Part shown: piece by piece, positions 22,930-37,000 of the stretch
Numbering within the stretch: the first letter of the stretch is position 1
Layout: each line of letters starts with the position of its first letter
Made by a program: the position numbers and the translations under genes
Notes under the pieces: model-generated
The model's input: the letters and a program-made list of their open reading frames with translations, nothing else
Database searches by the model: none
What the model was told of the DNA's origin: nothing
Assembly: GCA_029851415.1 (NCBI GenBank)
Contig: CM056743.1
Coordinates: 15,864,727 to 15,928,726 of the forward strand
Length of the DNA stretch: 64,000 bases
Direction: 5' to 3'
From: Eretmocerus hayati
Taxonomy: Eukaryota > Arthropoda > Insecta > Hymenoptera > Aphelinidae

Positions 22930-24640
22930 CACTTGTTTGGGTTGGAACACTCTGAATTTGTGGATGGCCTGACGATATGAACATGATCTTGATCGGTGCC
23001 GATTGATGAGTGAACGTCATGAGTTAACAATTTCTTCCTGAATTTTGGCATTACAATTCATGCTCGTCCGGTCCTATATGAACCTCTCGGTATGAACGAG
23101 ATTCTGGAAGCAGGTGGGAATTTGCACTGAAACTGCGATTTACCAGTGCTCAGATTAGAATCATCCGAAATTTTGCAGAATAGTATTTGAGAATATACAA
23201 ACGAGGCTCAGTAATGCCTGTATTTTTCATTTCTCTTTCGTACACCGTCAACGATGTTTTTCTTGTCAGTGTCAACGCATGTCGTTCGGCCATTGTGGAA
23301 CTATAATCTGGAACCTCGGCTATTCGGAAAAGGAGAGAGTGCTCAGTTATCCGGAGTGTATGACCGGGGTGACCCATGATTTTATGAGTAACAAGGAGTA
23401 ATGAATAGCGATCTTCTATTATGCTCCGGTGTGGATGTTCACACCAATTCAGCAAAACCTGGGTCGAATTCCGAGCGATCACGATCTGGAATTTTGGATC
23501 ATCTAGACCTTACTGGAGGTTGAAGATTGCAATCAGTTACGTGACAGGGAAAGTGTTGCCAGATTGATTCAAGTAAGAGTCACTCAACCGCAAAATTCTA
23601 CTCCGAGAATTCCTTTCAGTTGTGCTACGAAGCTTCATTGACCGAAAACTGTTCCAAGGAAGGCTTCACAACCGAACGCCAAACACTGCATGCATTCACA
23701 GGATATATTCAAGTTGCGAGAGATACACACAGAGAGGGAGATCAACGTTATAGACAGAGCCGGAGTTTTCCGGTACAACGGGTATGGTTCGGTGCTGACG
23801 GTGGTTTGGAGCTTAGGTGACATGAAATGTACAGGCCATTTATTTCCTCGACATTTTCTCGATCGCTTTGAGAAACGAAGCATGGCTACCAGAGTATATA
23901 TAGGAGTGTATCCAGTTGGCCGGCTAGGTTGTAGTTTCTCACTAAGCCCAACTGCACTCCGAATCACCATATTCGCTATTGGCTCCGCTCAAGTTGTCTT
24001 AGGGCGCCTCTTATGGCTGAGCCGCGCATTAAACAACGGGGGCTCGCGCGCACGGCTGCACATACATACATGCACACACACACACACGAGCACGTTGAGC
24101 CTAAAAACATCACAGCATATACAATTGCTCCAACCAACATGTAATTCATGACAGACTCAGCATACTACCCCGAACGTTACACTCTCATTATACACCTTCT
24201 TCGCCAAAAGATACACTATACAGGTCGAGTCCACTCGACCACGCAATACACTTGTGTGAAACAAGTCACAACGTGACGACGAAGTGGAGCCGGGCCGACG
24301 GTCGAGCACGCTTTTGTTGTGTTGGGCGAATATGAGAGAGACTCTCGCACTGCGACGAGTAAATTCTATAGATATAATTTGGTATTATATTTCTATGGTA
24401 AATCCTCACCACCGACATTGTTTATTCGGAACTCTAGTAATAGTGATTTTAGACTGATGAGAAGTATTCAGATAGCATCAGCAGACGCCAGTCGACGCGG
24501 GAGCTCTATACCTATATCTATACCTATATATACGATTCGTCACGGCTGCCCCCGTCGCTGGCCCCCGTGTTTTCGTGTGTCTTTTGGCCACCACGAGTGC
24601 TACGGGCAGAATTTTTGCCGCCAAATAATGGTGATCTGAG
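22930..24640. other. No supported gene; short CA/ACAC tract and possible TATA box
   Basis: Overlapping frames of up to 153 codons (23690-24151) run on both strands, without a domain. A TATATATAGG motif at about 23897 could be a TATA box for rightward transcription, but no start or splice context supports it. A CA-rich tract lies at about 24066-24090. Confidence 0.35.
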
Positions 24641-24679
24641 CGAATAGTTGCCTTATAGCCGGGCCAGGCTTCCCTTCTT

Positions 24680-25025
24680 CCACTCACAAGGAGAACACCA
24701 ACCTTGTGGGCCCTGGATCTTGATGAAACTTTGGGAATCTCCTTGTTTTGGTGAAGAATAAAGGTACTCAGAAGGGTTTTGTCCAATGGGCCTCCTATCC
24801 CGAGATACAGCTATGGAGGTTAGCATTGTCCATATAGGCCCATGTTAAAATGACACATATATGAATATACTGACAATGCTAATCTGTGTAGCTGTATCTC
24901 GAGATGGGAAGCCCATTGGACGAAACCCTTCTGGGTTCCTTCATTTCTCATCAGAACAGAAGGACTCCCAAAGTTTCGTCAAGATCCAGGACCCGCATGG
25001 TTGGTGCTCCCTTCGTTAGTCAGTC
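24680..25025. mobile_element. MITE family 1, copy 1
   Basis: Inverted arms of about 150 bp around a centre near 24850. The left arm carries CCTGGATCTTGATGAAACTTTGGGA and CCAATGGG; the right arm carries their complements. The centre includes TATAGGCCCATGTTAAAAT. The same centre and arm motifs recur at 37865-38150, so these two are copies of one family. No coding capacity. Confidence 0.7.
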
Positions 25026-25805
25026 GGTCGATTACACCCCCCCCCCTCAGTTATACCGGCGGTATTACTGCAGGTTTCTGAACCTCACAAACTGGGCTCA
25101 CCTTGGCTGAATTGGACACATTTTTTTGGAACGTTCGTTTGAGAAATCTACTACATTGATATGTAGCTGTGTGTGAGTCTGAAGGGTTATATGTAGTGTG
25201 GGTTTTGAATTTTATCGAGAATTTCAGATGAGTGATGTGGTGGTCGATTCAATGGAGTCGAGTCGTCATTTAGTGGAGTTTCGTTCTAGGAATCTGGGCA
25301 CACGTTTGTCATAACAGTCACTCATAGATTCCATTGCACTGTTGAGCGATAAAGTCATTGACGTGTGGAAGCGTCCTATTAATTCGCCAATCTTCCGAGG
25401 AAAAAGTCGTCGCGCTCTCGCGCGTATCAACTCTCTAACGACTACAATATATCTGATCCACGCATAACGCATTCTATGATCGCATCATTCACTTGGATTC
25501 TCTCGAATCGATCTCGGAAAGTAAACTACGTATATTGCATCAAGAAAAAACATAGAGAATGAAGCCTAGCGACGAGTAACGACGCACCACATGGTAGCGA
25601 TGACGAGGAACTTTTGAACCTATTGACAGTGCGAATGCCATCATCAGTGTCAAGAGCCTTCGTCATCATTCATAATTTTAGTGCCTTCGACAAGAATCAT
25701 TCTATGAATCATTCGTATACGTTTGCGGATCCTTCGACTCGTAGATCGTGGAGTATATAGCAAAAATGAAAGTCTTCATCATTTATGGGTTGATTGCTTT
25801 CAGCG

Positions 25806-26785
25806 CACGGTGGTCCTGAACCAAGTCTATTCTCCGCTGACGACAGCAAGTTGGATTCTTGTTAGATATGGTTTGGGACATCTGTGGGATCACAACTTAC
25901 TAAGAATCAAAATCGTCACTCGGGCCGTTTTTTGAAAAAGGCGAAGACACCTGTTCTTTCGATGGTTTTCCTTTTTTCACACTCAAAATCTCGGAAGGAA
26001 CGCATCTTATCGAAAAATATGTAGAGCAACTTTCTGTAAAACTTAAAACGATGAACAAAAAAGATCCCCAGACATTTCTCCATATAAAACCTCCTGTTCC
26101 TGCAATAAACGTATTTCGTCTGAAACTCGTATTTCATCTGTCATTTTCCACGGTTTTGACCCCATAACTCGAAAGGAACACATTGCTTCGAAAAACATGT
26201 ACATTGAATATTTGTAGATCTTCACAGAATAAGCAAGAAACATTTATATATTCTTTAATGTAAAGCCTCCTACTTCTAATACGAGTCTCAGACGAAAACA
26301 CATTTATTACGGGAACGGACGATCTTGTATCGAAAAATGTGTTTAGAGCTTTTCGAATCATTTTTTGAAGATCTACAAGAAATAACTGTACACTTCTCTC
26401 GATAAAATGCGTTTCCTTTGAGTTATGGGGTCAAAACCGTGGAATATGACAGATGAAATACGAGTTGCAGACGAAAATACGTTTTTTACAGGAACAGGAG
26501 GTCATATATGGGGAAATGTGTACGGATCTTTTTTGTTCATCGTTTCAAGTCCTACAAAAAGTTGCTCTACACATTTTTCGATAAAATGCGTCCTTCTCGA
26601 GTTTTTGAGGGCGAAAAAGGAAAAACCATCGGAAAAAGACGTTTTTTCGACTTTTCCAAAAAACGGCCCAAGTGGCGATTTTGATTCTTGGTAGGTTGTG
26701 ATCCCACAGATGTCCCGAACCATATCCAACAAGAATCCTACTTGCTGTCATCAGCGGAGGTTAGACTTGGTTCAGGACCACCGTG
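25806..26785. mobile_element. 980-bp long-TIR element
   Basis: Terminal inverted repeats of about 360-370 bp at roughly 85 percent identity, beginning CACGGTGGTCCTGAACCAAG. Both ends are flanked by AGCG (25802-25805 and 26786-26789), a likely 4-bp target duplication. The arms include GATGAACAAAAAAGATCC and CACGGTTTTGACCCCATAAC. The central ~240 bp is unique and has no transposase. Long arms and a short centre fit a non-autonomous DNA transposon. Confidence 0.8.
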
Positions 26786-26827
26786 AGCGATGAGCATATC
26801 ATGAGTCATATTCACATTTGCGAATTA

Positions 26828-27697
26828 TCCCATATCTTAATCTCCATCAGTCTCATGTATCGAATCGAAGTCGGACGCGATCAGCTGTTGTCTCGAATCG
26901 TGTTCGTAGCTGTCTTCGCATTGGTCGTCAAGGACATTTTCAGGGTTCATTCACGAAATCGTTTCGGTATTCTAGGAAAAATGATGAATCTTAAATTTTA
27001 CAATCAAGGTCACTGTGATACATCATTGAAATTCTGTGAAAGGTGAATGAGAACCGTTTCCGTTGAGTTAGGACGTCATGGAAGGTCCAAGTGTAGGCTA
27101 AAAATCATGGACGTAATAGATGGATGGCCCCTGCCGAAAGGGTTAATCAACGCGCAAAGAAGTGATCAGCGTGCGCGATTGTACAGGCCACGCCCACTGC
27201 AACTCCGTGCTCACATTCAAAACTCTTTTTGAGAGACCTCAAATTCACTACTAACTTGTATCGGTGATTGTCACACTGGTTCGAGGGTGCATTTGTCACA
27301 ACGATCAATATTTTAGAACAGTTTTTCCTGGGCTCTGATTATGTTTATGCTGAGCAATAGGACTTTTTTTACTCATTGTGTCTATAGGAGTATGTGTCGT
27401 ATTGCGGTATTGTGCTATTTTGTCGGGCATATCCAGTTTTCAGTACGAAAAGTCGACTTGGGGAAGACGCGCTCCCTTGAGAATATGCATGGAATATTTC
27501 ATTCGTTGTGCCATGAAAAATTGGGTACGATTTTCGTCTGTAATGAGATGAAGGTTGATGGTTGCCGTCAAAATTGGAATCATTGTACACCAAATCAAAT
27601 ACCCGTCATCTCGATACCGGTTTGATTATAATTCCCTAAACCAAAAAGAAAACATGATGTCCCGCGCGCGATTCCGCGCGCGGAGATTACGTCCTAG
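26828..27697. repeat. Dispersed ~870-bp repeat, copy B (intact)
   Basis: Uninterrupted counterpart of copy A at 11368-14014, in the same orientation, with most bases conserved. It contains AACGATCAATATTTTAGAAC and ends with the GCGCGCGATTCCGCGCGCGG palindrome. It is useful as the empty-site reference for the two insertions in copy A. Confidence 0.8.
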
Positions 27698-27699
27698 TG

Positions 27700-28730
27700 T
27701 GACGGATTAAGAAAAATCCGTCTTCTCATATCCTTTTGAAAAGCAATACTTCTAATAGACGATACGCGATACCACTGGATATTCCCTTCAAGAGCCTTTT
27801 TATTTTCTTTTCTTTTGACTATGAATATGATGTATACATTTACACCGCTAGTATCAAAAGAAATGATATTCGAATATATTTCAAGGAGAAAGTTCTTTTA
27901 CTGCAGAAATGAGATGAAATAGAGTCAACGGGAGGGCCGTCCCTTTCGATACATCAATATTGTCACTTGGCTACCGGTATTACATGACGGCCACTCGAAT
28001 GGAAAGTCCCTAATAAGCTTTCACTCCCACACAATAGAGCGCGCTGACAAAAGGCCCTCAAAGTCAGGACCGATCGGTTGGCGCGCCTTTGGGGGTCCCG
28101 TGGGCCCTTGAAGAAAAAAGGATTAACTTATCGATCAAGTCTCTGTCTCCCTGTCTTTCTGTCTCTTCCTTTTCTCTTTCTCTTCTCTATTCGTGCGAGT
28201 TCCCGCCATACGATGTTCCTGTCAATGTCATTGTTCTATATGGAAATGACTATATAATAGAAAGACGAATATAAAAAGCACCTGTAAGAAATTACGGGAC
28301 CGTTCAGCCAAGTTCAACAGAATGACAAGATGACATAATGCATCTTGCAAATGTTTCAAAGTCATCTGTAAATCCGAGAACAAGGCCCTCTCGGACTTTT
28401 CTTCAAATTTCGAGCTTTTGCAAGCTTCTTTATTTCGTTCAAGCTTTTTGATCGACACTTTTTTTTTAATCTTATGCTGAGGGCTTACTAAGGGCTCAGA
28501 GTGGGGGTGGTTCGTATTTGCCTTTGGTAAAGCTAGCTCGCAAAAAAGCTAGTTGGGTTCGTGGCAGTCAGTCCCCAAAACTTGATCCGCTTAGATGTGC
28601 TTTCCCTAGCTCTGCAATTTCGGGACTTACAAAATTCCTCACTGTAACAAGTGTCTTGAAAGGTTGAAAGAAATAGGATCTTTGAAGATCATTGTGGCGT
28701 CGTTGTCTTCGATTTATAATTAGATTTGAG
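27700..28730. other. No supported gene
   Basis: A pyrimidine-rich tract lies at about 28138-28190. Frames are short. A minus-strand frame at 28228-28458 has a Lys/Glu-rich composition but no motif. Confidence 0.4.
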
Positions 28731-28734
28731 GTGC

Positions 28735-28865
28735 GAATTATCAGATATAGTGTCACAGAATATCAGACAATGATGGTGTAAAATATCAGAAAATTTTAGT
28801 GCAAATTATTAGAATTTCTGCTACGGATTATCAGGAAATTGTGGTGTGAAATACTAGAAATCACT
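28735..28865. repeat. Degenerate short tandem repeat
   Basis: About four imperfect copies of a ~35-bp unit containing AAT-ATCAGAAA-TT-TGGTG. Weakly conserved. Confidence 0.4.
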
Positions 28866-28869
28866 CGAG

Positions 28870-31800
28870 AATGTCAGGGACCATATGACGAATCGGTAAT
28901 CATCGTTGAAAGAAAATTGAGGCTATTTGCATCATCCCTCAACTGAGCAGAGGTTTGCTCTTTGTATCAAGAAAAAGGAAAATAAAGCTGTAAAGCACCA
29001 AAACTTTCAAGTTAGATTACTGATTCCTGTCAGCAGTACAGGGATCCCGTGAATATAGCACATACCAGTATCTGACCATCAATCTGCTTCATAACAGAAA
29101 TCTCAGGTGAGAAGATCTCATTATCCCATGTCAAGTGGTTAAATTTGCACTATACCCGATCCGTGCAGCCCGATTCAGCCCGATAATCAACTAATACAGA
29201 TATCCGTGCTTTTGCAATAATTTTTGAGAACAGTGAAACTCTAAACGTTCAGCTGGTTTTTCCATGGTAGTGTAGATCTCTTTTTTGCTTTAGGTCGGAG
29301 CAACGTGAATCTCATCACACGCCTTGTTCCTTGAGATATTGAATTTATCGCACCTGGGTAATTTCTCGGATGAAATTGCCAAATTCGTCCCATCATTGAT
29401 CTATAACAGACCCAGAGTGAAAGTAACCGTGATGGAAGGATTTCTATCAGTCAGGTACATACTTCATCCACCTTTTAGAATATTTAGGAGATCGAATTCC
29501 GCAGTATTCATCTCAGGACAAGAGAGATATCCATTTTTTTTAGTCGGCCCGTATAACGAAAATCTCATTCTTGCTCTGTAACTTCAACTCTACTCCAAAT
29601 TCACGCAACTACGACAGCAATCTTGGAGTTTCCTGAATAGTAAAGATGTATGAATAGGTAGTGAACATACTATAAAGGCATTCTGTACATCTGGGAAAGA
29701 ATTATTCAAGTTTGATACACATTTTGGTCCTTTATTCGATCCTATCGAACCTACGGTCAATAAAAAAAAACTATTGTTGAAATCATACTCATCGATCATT
29801 CATCAAAAAGTTGAGTCCTTTGGCTTTGATTTAGGATGAATTGAAGTAAATCTCATCGCATAGTTACCATGGTACAGTAAATCACGCATATAATAAAATC
29901 TATAGCTCCGACCGCGAAAAACTCGACTTTTACCCCATTAATCGATCCGTACTTCAAAACTGAGCATTTTATAAAGTGAATTGGAGTTTCTTCGAGTAGT
30001 AGGGGAGTGTATGTGCACATGGTGTGCAATAATGAGACTGAAAATGAAACTGTCTTCAAATCAGGTGTCAATCATTTTATTCTCAACACTGATGTACTGT
30101 ATGTTATGAATGAGCGAAGCATTGGCGCTGACATGTTGACTGCTCTTCTCAGCTTCTGCAGAATCAATGGAGCATCATCATTCATGAAGGATCACCATTC
30201 ATAAAGCACTCATTGCACGGTGATCGACCAGTATGTTCATCAAGAATGGCTTGAATTGAGAATGTCACGTAGAATCACAAAATTTAGTATTGTCGTACAC
30301 TGCGGCAGGTTCTTGTTATTTATATACAGATCTGTTTCAAATTATTCAATCTAGAAGTTCTCAAAGGAACCTGAGCAGGATCAACCATAGTCAAAGAGCT
30401 ATAATTGAAGCAAGAAAGAGGGGAATCACGACACAATAAATGATTCTGAAACCTTCCTGTGCTCTTCTGATTGATTCAAAATTCGACAATTCCAGCAAAT
30501 GGAGTTTAGTACGATTCACCTTCACAAATCTCATATAGACAATTAATGGTGGGACCCCTCTGATTATGATGACTGCTGAGCCATATGTGACTGGTCAAGA
30601 GACTGTAAGTACAGAGGTTGCAGCAACCGTCGAATCACATGTCTTCTATTTGCAAAGATTGAATACATGGTCTTTAATAATGGGTGGTAGCGATACGCTC
30701 TTGATGCCAACATGTCTTGTTGAACTAAGAGTTCAATCAAAACTCAACATCCAAAAACGAGCTTCAACAGTTAACACAAATTTTTATACTGATTAAACTC
30801 ATGGACTGCTTCAATTATGGAAAGAGTTGAAAATTGTAGACAGCTTTAGGGGTGTTGTGTCCGCTGCGAGTTGTGAGATTCCATAGCTAATCAAGATGGA
30901 GGCACGGTCAGGGATGAATCTTGTGCTTAGGACGTGGGGACAAGCAAGGCTACAGCTATGAACGCAACAGAAGTTTGTGAGCGTTACATTTCATCGAATG
31001 TTGTGGCACCCACTTGGTCTTTAAAATTAAGTCTGTATTTCAAGCTGTACATAGGGTTTTAGTTCCAAGCCTAGATCAAATTTGTCCTCTTTACTCATGC
31101 TTAAAGGTAGTAGCACTTCAAAAGTTCACAATTCACGAAAATGCCAAATTCTGAAGACTTGAGCGCCAAAACCACCAAGCTACTGAAAATAAGTTTTTGA
31201 AGTAGTGTAGTGTATCCAAGGCGCTGGTAGAACTTCATTGCCTGCTTGAAAGGAGCTGTCATCAACAAGTTTGTTGACTAACTTTCCAATGAACCTGATT
31301 TTTCCCTCAATACAGTGAGGTACTAGTACATGACTGATATATTCCTAATATTCGACAAATTTCTATATTCAGAAGGCTGAGTACATTTTAAATGTGATTA
31401 GGAAATTTTTCTATGCCTATACTGTCAATGTTTCAGAGCTCACATGCAGCTTTATGATCAAATTGATCCAATTGTTTTGACAATCAAATCTCTTCCTTCG
31501 AATGGTTCAATTATACCAGATATCGCTGAGAGTGTCGTTGATTCAGCCAACTGTTCCACTGTTGTTATAACCGATATCTATATGATTTATCTAACATGAC
31601 TGTCTCTTGAAGATCTGCCAAGTCTTCAGACCTGGACAACCTTCACTGTCAGAACGCCACACTCTAGAGAGGGTGGGACGGAAATCAGTGCAATATTCCC
31701 TTTGTAGAGAGGGGTTAATTTGAGATAGCAATATGGGTATTTCCCAAATAAGAATGGTTGTGACTTATCAATATTGTTGTATCTATCGACATGGTACAAG

Positions 31801-34800
31801 TTTGAAGACGTCAGCTTGCTCAAATTTCTTCATTCCATCCAGATTTGTATTTCTGATGATCTATTTCGGTTTTGCATCGTTTCATGCGTTGTATCTCTCT
31901 CATTCGTTAGGCCTTTTTCTGCAGGATCTAGGAGCCATGCAAGTTATCAATACATCATTATATCATACATCAGCGATTGATTGGAAAGAAAGGGGATTAT
32001 CCATTCCGAGATGGTTTAAAGATAACTACAAGATCCCACCAGCACTTACGGGCGTCAATTTGCGGATTTGAAGACACGCACAGGTTAGGTTCTAGGATAC
32101 CCAACGTAAGCGAGAATTGACGAGACTGAGCGAAAAATACATTGAGAAGAGAAACAGGAAGAACGTGTAGGCAGCCACAATACAATCGATTCGATAGATA
32201 CCAGAAATATTGAAGAATCTCTCGCTCTCTCTCTGATACATAGGCAGGACCAACGTAAGCTTTTCCCGATTCGGAGCGATTACCTTCGGCCCAAGCATAA
32301 TTTTTCACAAACAATTCACAAGTATATTCATGAAGAGAGTAGAAGAAGTGAATCAAATTCTGCGCTAAAAGAGCAACACGGCCGCAGCCATAACTGCGCA
32401 TGTGTATTCGTCGCCATTATAGCAGGCCAACCACCCACGGCTCCGCGACATCAAAAGCCATCAACATGTCAGTCAGTCAGTCAGTCACGGTCAGTTTCGG
32501 CAAGTGTTGGTCTGGCCCAAACAAGTAAAACGCACGTGCTGACCGGTCAACACCAACGTGCCTGTGCTTTTCCGGGATCAACATTATGCGTTGTCGTCAT
32601 CCTGGATTTTTTTGGTCATACCTGCTGTCTTTCGTCATGCTCCACGACACTTTTTCGGCCTTGCTCGCTACATCTTCTGGTGGTCGCTGCTGTAGCGATT
32701 GGACCTCTTCGTCTGCTTTTCTACGTTCTTCCTCGGTCGTGCACCACTGCTGCTACGAGCTGATCGGCTCGAACAGGCTTCAGGTCAGCAATCTCAACTG
32801 CCTTACATTTCGCGATCCAAAGACATTGCGATCCGGAAATGTGATAGGCAATCGAGTTCTGTGTTGCAGAGCTGTATTTTGCCATTCGGCTACAAATCAC
32901 CCGCCCCTATGCGCGGGTATCGTGAAAAATCGCAGTCGAGAAGAATTCTGTCTTGTCTGATTCCCTGACGTGTGAGGAAATCGCGTTCATTCTACTAATG
33001 TACTGCTGAGTTTTCAAAACGTATGTCACCGTTGCAGCGATTGTTAGAAAACCGTTAATTTTTGCCAGCTTGAAAAATTCGGAACGTTCCGGAATTTTCC
33101 AACCATGAAGCTGGCGTCATAGCGACCGCACATGTCACTTTTGAAAGCTTGGTACGTTTCTGAAGTTTTCAATCCTCAGATGGCAACAATGCGGCCGCTC
33201 ATATTCGCCATCTCGCGAAGATAGAGCTGGTCAGACGTCTTTGAATTTTTCATCCGTTGACGTTCGCCGTTAGCTACATTTTTGTCAATATATCAGGCGT
33301 TATACACTACTGCTATCAGGGAAGAAGAAATATATTAAAACTTCTATCCAATCTGAAGACCAGTCGTGTACAGGTCAGCTGTGAAGATCGAATTGGATTG
33401 TTTACTTCTTCTTAGCCTAAGCAGTGGCGCATGATGTCCTCCAGCTATTCTTGTGTCAAGTGCGGCTGTATCAGATTCTCAAGCTGTATATGTGGATTAA
33501 TGTGGTGCATGTAATACATCAGTTGAGTGAATTATCACAATTTCATCCACGGATGGGAGTCATGTATCACTGGACTTCAAGTAAAATGTGGACAATCATT
33601 TAATAGATGGAAGAGGATCAAATTATTCAGGTGTTCAAAGAGTGCGAGAAAGAATCTGAATCTATACTAGTAACCGATGGCACAAATACTCACAAATGCT
33701 TCAAACTTATATAGATCTGAATGTTGTTGGTCTAAAGTGCAGAAGAGACAATACCTTTGTTTGTCTACCAATCGTGGATGGAAAATTTGTGATCCCATCT
33801 ACACATTACTTAAATGGAGTACACATGAGTGAGTGAACCGAAGGCATGCGTCAACAACATATCTCTATCCCTATTTCAAAACTTGATAAGCTTTCATTCT
33901 AGGTTATAGCTGAGCCAGCACGTAGTACCATCACAAACAAACCTAATGTGAACAAGATTCACAATGCACACGAATCTAAAGTTCACAATAACTGGTCCTT
34001 TTTCGAGAAAAATCGTCCTCTACAAAAAGAGTCACAGCTCGCACCAGAAATAACCTAGAATAACTTCTTTCCGAGAACGGATTTTGAAGATCTTATATTT
34101 TGAAATGCGCCTTGAATCATCGAAGTACGTCATTTTCGGGATTAATTTCTGCCAGACTCGAGGAGGTTTGGGTATTGGGCCGATAATTTTCTTAAAATTT
34201 TACAATACTTCAGATCGATTTGGCAAGAATATTGAGCTCCGCAGAAAAAATCCCAAGTATTTTTTAAGGCGTTTGAAAAAATCTACAAAATGAGCTTATG
34301 TACAGTCATTTTTGAAGAAGGAGATCCGAGCAGTGGTGCGATCAAAATCGAGAGAGTTTTTTAGGCTGAAACGAACTTTTGACCGGTAGTGTACTGTCAC
34401 AAATTTCCCAGTCGAGTCGCCGGTGAGATGAGTGGAAAGATTGCACTATACGCGATCAGTGAGTTGCGTGCGGCTCAACATCTGTTTGTTGTAAAGATCG
34501 GAACTGAGATCGCGAGTGAAAGGGAAAATTTCTTTCAACACTTCACGATAGCGCGGATCCAGCGCCGGAAGAGAACGTTGTTGGATACAAAAGATTCCAA
34601 GTAGAGATATGCCCCAAATACAACTTGGGCCGCAAATTCATCTTACTCGTGGAGTCTTGTACAAAACAATACATTTTTTGTAGCCCGAGGTCGGAGTTTC
34701 GGACAGCCTTGGATACCTATCAATTTTTAACGATCACCAACTGGATGATTTACAGGACATCTTATTGAAATCTTTCTCGTGTCGGTTTTCACCCCAAACG

Positions 34801-35130
34801 TGCTGCAATGCTGGACATCTTTGGTACTCGAGGACCTCACTTATTATCAGCCAGATATACATTCTATAGCAAAGTAAAGATAACCCAAAAATTCTTTTTG
34901 CCTTCGATTACTTAGTTTGCGCTGATAATACCCTTATAAATTCGCGCCCTGAAATATTGGATACATATTTGTTATCATATAAACACATCAATGCAAAAAA
35001 TATGGTAAAACGATACTATAGTTCGAGACCTATCGTAGATACAGGAAAACTTTCAAATAAAAAATGTGCCGTACAGTACAAGCTACGAGATCGTGTACCT
35101 CATTGTGTCGTGATAAGTGTTATAATTCAA
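28870..35130. other. Long stretch without a supported gene
   Basis: Mostly AT-rich single-copy-looking sequence. Small features: a GTCA/CAGT tetranucleotide repeat at about 32468-32490, and a GC-richer stretch at about 32400-32900 with frames of up to 124 codons and no domain. An open frame at 31733-32071 (112 codons) has hydrophobic runs but no recognised family. I saw no RNA gene. Confidence 0.45.
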
Positions 35131-35139
35131 GCAATAATC

Positions 35140-35275
35140 GTATTTGTTTATAACTAATAGGCATAACACAATGCGTTATCGAATATTCGAGGATATTCGA
35201 TAACGCATTGTAATAACTATAATAATTAATATTGTTTATAACTAATAGGCATAACACAATGCGTTATCGATATTT
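35140..35275. repeat. Short direct and inverted repeat around ATGCGTTATCGA
   Basis: AACTAATAGGCATAACACAA followed by TGCGTTATCGA occurs twice (about 35150 and 35238). The first copy is followed by its own inverted form, making a hairpin of about 45 bp (35171-35215). Confidence 0.7.
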
Positions 35276-36083
35276 TTACGGGATTGCGAGAACACGTCAA
35301 ATTTGAAGGAATCAGAGATTCTTGATATTTTCACGGAGAATCATTAGTTTTTCAATGATTAAATGTTGCAGTACCTCCACTCACCACTACTGGTGCAGGC
35401 GAGGGGGGGGGAGCTGGGTGAAGAAATCGTGTACCAGGAGGTTTGAGGGTGTGTTCTTATGTATTTTGAGGCGCTGAATGACCTGCACGAGGTCACCGGC
35501 ACGAGAACCCTGGCGTTTTTTTTTCCTATTATTAATGCAACATTTTGGTTTGTTGCAAAATACTCGGGCAATATGCATTTTTACGGAAAATTTGCGGAGA
35601 CCAAAATTGTAGAGCGCAAAATTTCCTACAAAAAATGTCCTCACAAATTTCTTTGAAAACCAAAGCTTGAGTCGGCAGATGCACGAAAACCTTTCCAGGC
35701 GTTCAACATGGGCTATATATATAGGGCATTGTATTATATACATGTAGGGCAGCCGACGCAGCGCTACTAAACTCGCAGCCAATTTGGCATGCGGTTTGTC
35801 GATTTAGGGCTAAGCGACCAAGTGAATCTTGAGGAGAATGAAATTCCCTTTGAAATGGTATTTCTCGTATCTCGCCGAGTACAAAGCTTTTCCAGTGTGG
35901 AATGAGGATAAGTAAAAGTTAGAAAGAATTTGAAAAAAAAACGTTTTCATCCACTGACGCAATAACGACGTGGTAGAGCTCGGCGAAGTATATTAGACAT
36001 AGAATTTGGGAGACCGATGAAAAAGAATCGCGCGAAAAGAATTGCAAGATGCATATGAAACTATGCGTGCACTATGGGCAGCC

Positions 36084-36140
36084 TATATAAGCCCTATGAG
36101 TGTCTCGTATTAGGATGTTGCGCCACTCTGTCGCGAGTCA
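36084..36140 (+). promoter_or_regulatory. Possible TATA-type promoter
   Basis: CTATATAAGCC at 36083-36093 resembles an insect TATA box, with a GAGTCACTC initiator-like motif about 45 bp downstream, further than usual. No confident transcript follows. Confidence 0.2.
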
Positions 36141-36599
36141 CTCATACATTGGATGCAGTCGACACCAGTTGACATTGTATAGACAAGGACAAGCACTGTA
36201 CTGATCAATCGTCGAGTTAACGGCTACCCGAGCACGTGTTTAATTCAGTAGGGTTGTCGTGCATATTATACGCTGTCAATGAAACCGGAAGCCGAAATGC
36301 TTCCCTAAGAATATTACTAGAAAAAATGTCCAGAACTGAACCGAGGCGAAGTGGGATAAAAGCGTTTAATAAAAATAAAAAATGGTAGAGTGCAGATATT
36401 CTCCTCGAGATTCTCAGCGCCGCATGCGGGCAGTCTTGGAAAATAGCGTTTGGTTTGGACCCACTTATTTTTTTTTCTTTCGAGCCATTTTCGAGATGCT
36501 TCGTTCTTGGCTAGATATGACATGTACCATTCCGAAGGGAATTCCATTCTCTTTTAGATGCACTTGGCCGGTGAGCCATATGTTTATAGATAGACTATT

Positions 36600-36670
36600 A
36601 CAAGGGCGGATCCAGAAAAAGTTTTTCGGGGGGGGGGCGGTTGGAGTCTGGGGGGGCGAATCCAGTACAA
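36600..36670 (+). mobile_element. Possible hAT-type element end
   Basis: CAAGGGCGGATCCAGAAAAA followed by G-runs and a second GGCGAATCCAG resembles the terminal region of hAT-family repeats, which often begin CAGGGGCGGATCCAG. No matching opposite end was found nearby, so this is a solitary or truncated end. Confidence 0.35.
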
Positions 36671-37000
36671 AATAGTCACTATTAGTATCTTCCAATCGAA
36701 TTTTCAAAATTTCGATGTAATTAAGCTGTGATAATGTAATGGCTAATCACGTCGTAATTAAGTTTTGTATTTTGTCCGATAAAAATTCCTCGTGCAATAC
36801 AAGTTTTGAAATAAGCCGCAGAATGGTCTCATTTGTACGAATAAGGAATGAAAACAATTAAAACCCAAGGAGCTATTATTGGAAAGTCATAAACGGGGGC
36901 ATACCAACAATTCAAATACACAAGGACCAAGAGGGAATGTCCTTCATTTCCGAAAACGTTCTATGCGCGTCGAGTAGCACGCGCAGTCGTTTGCGTATTT

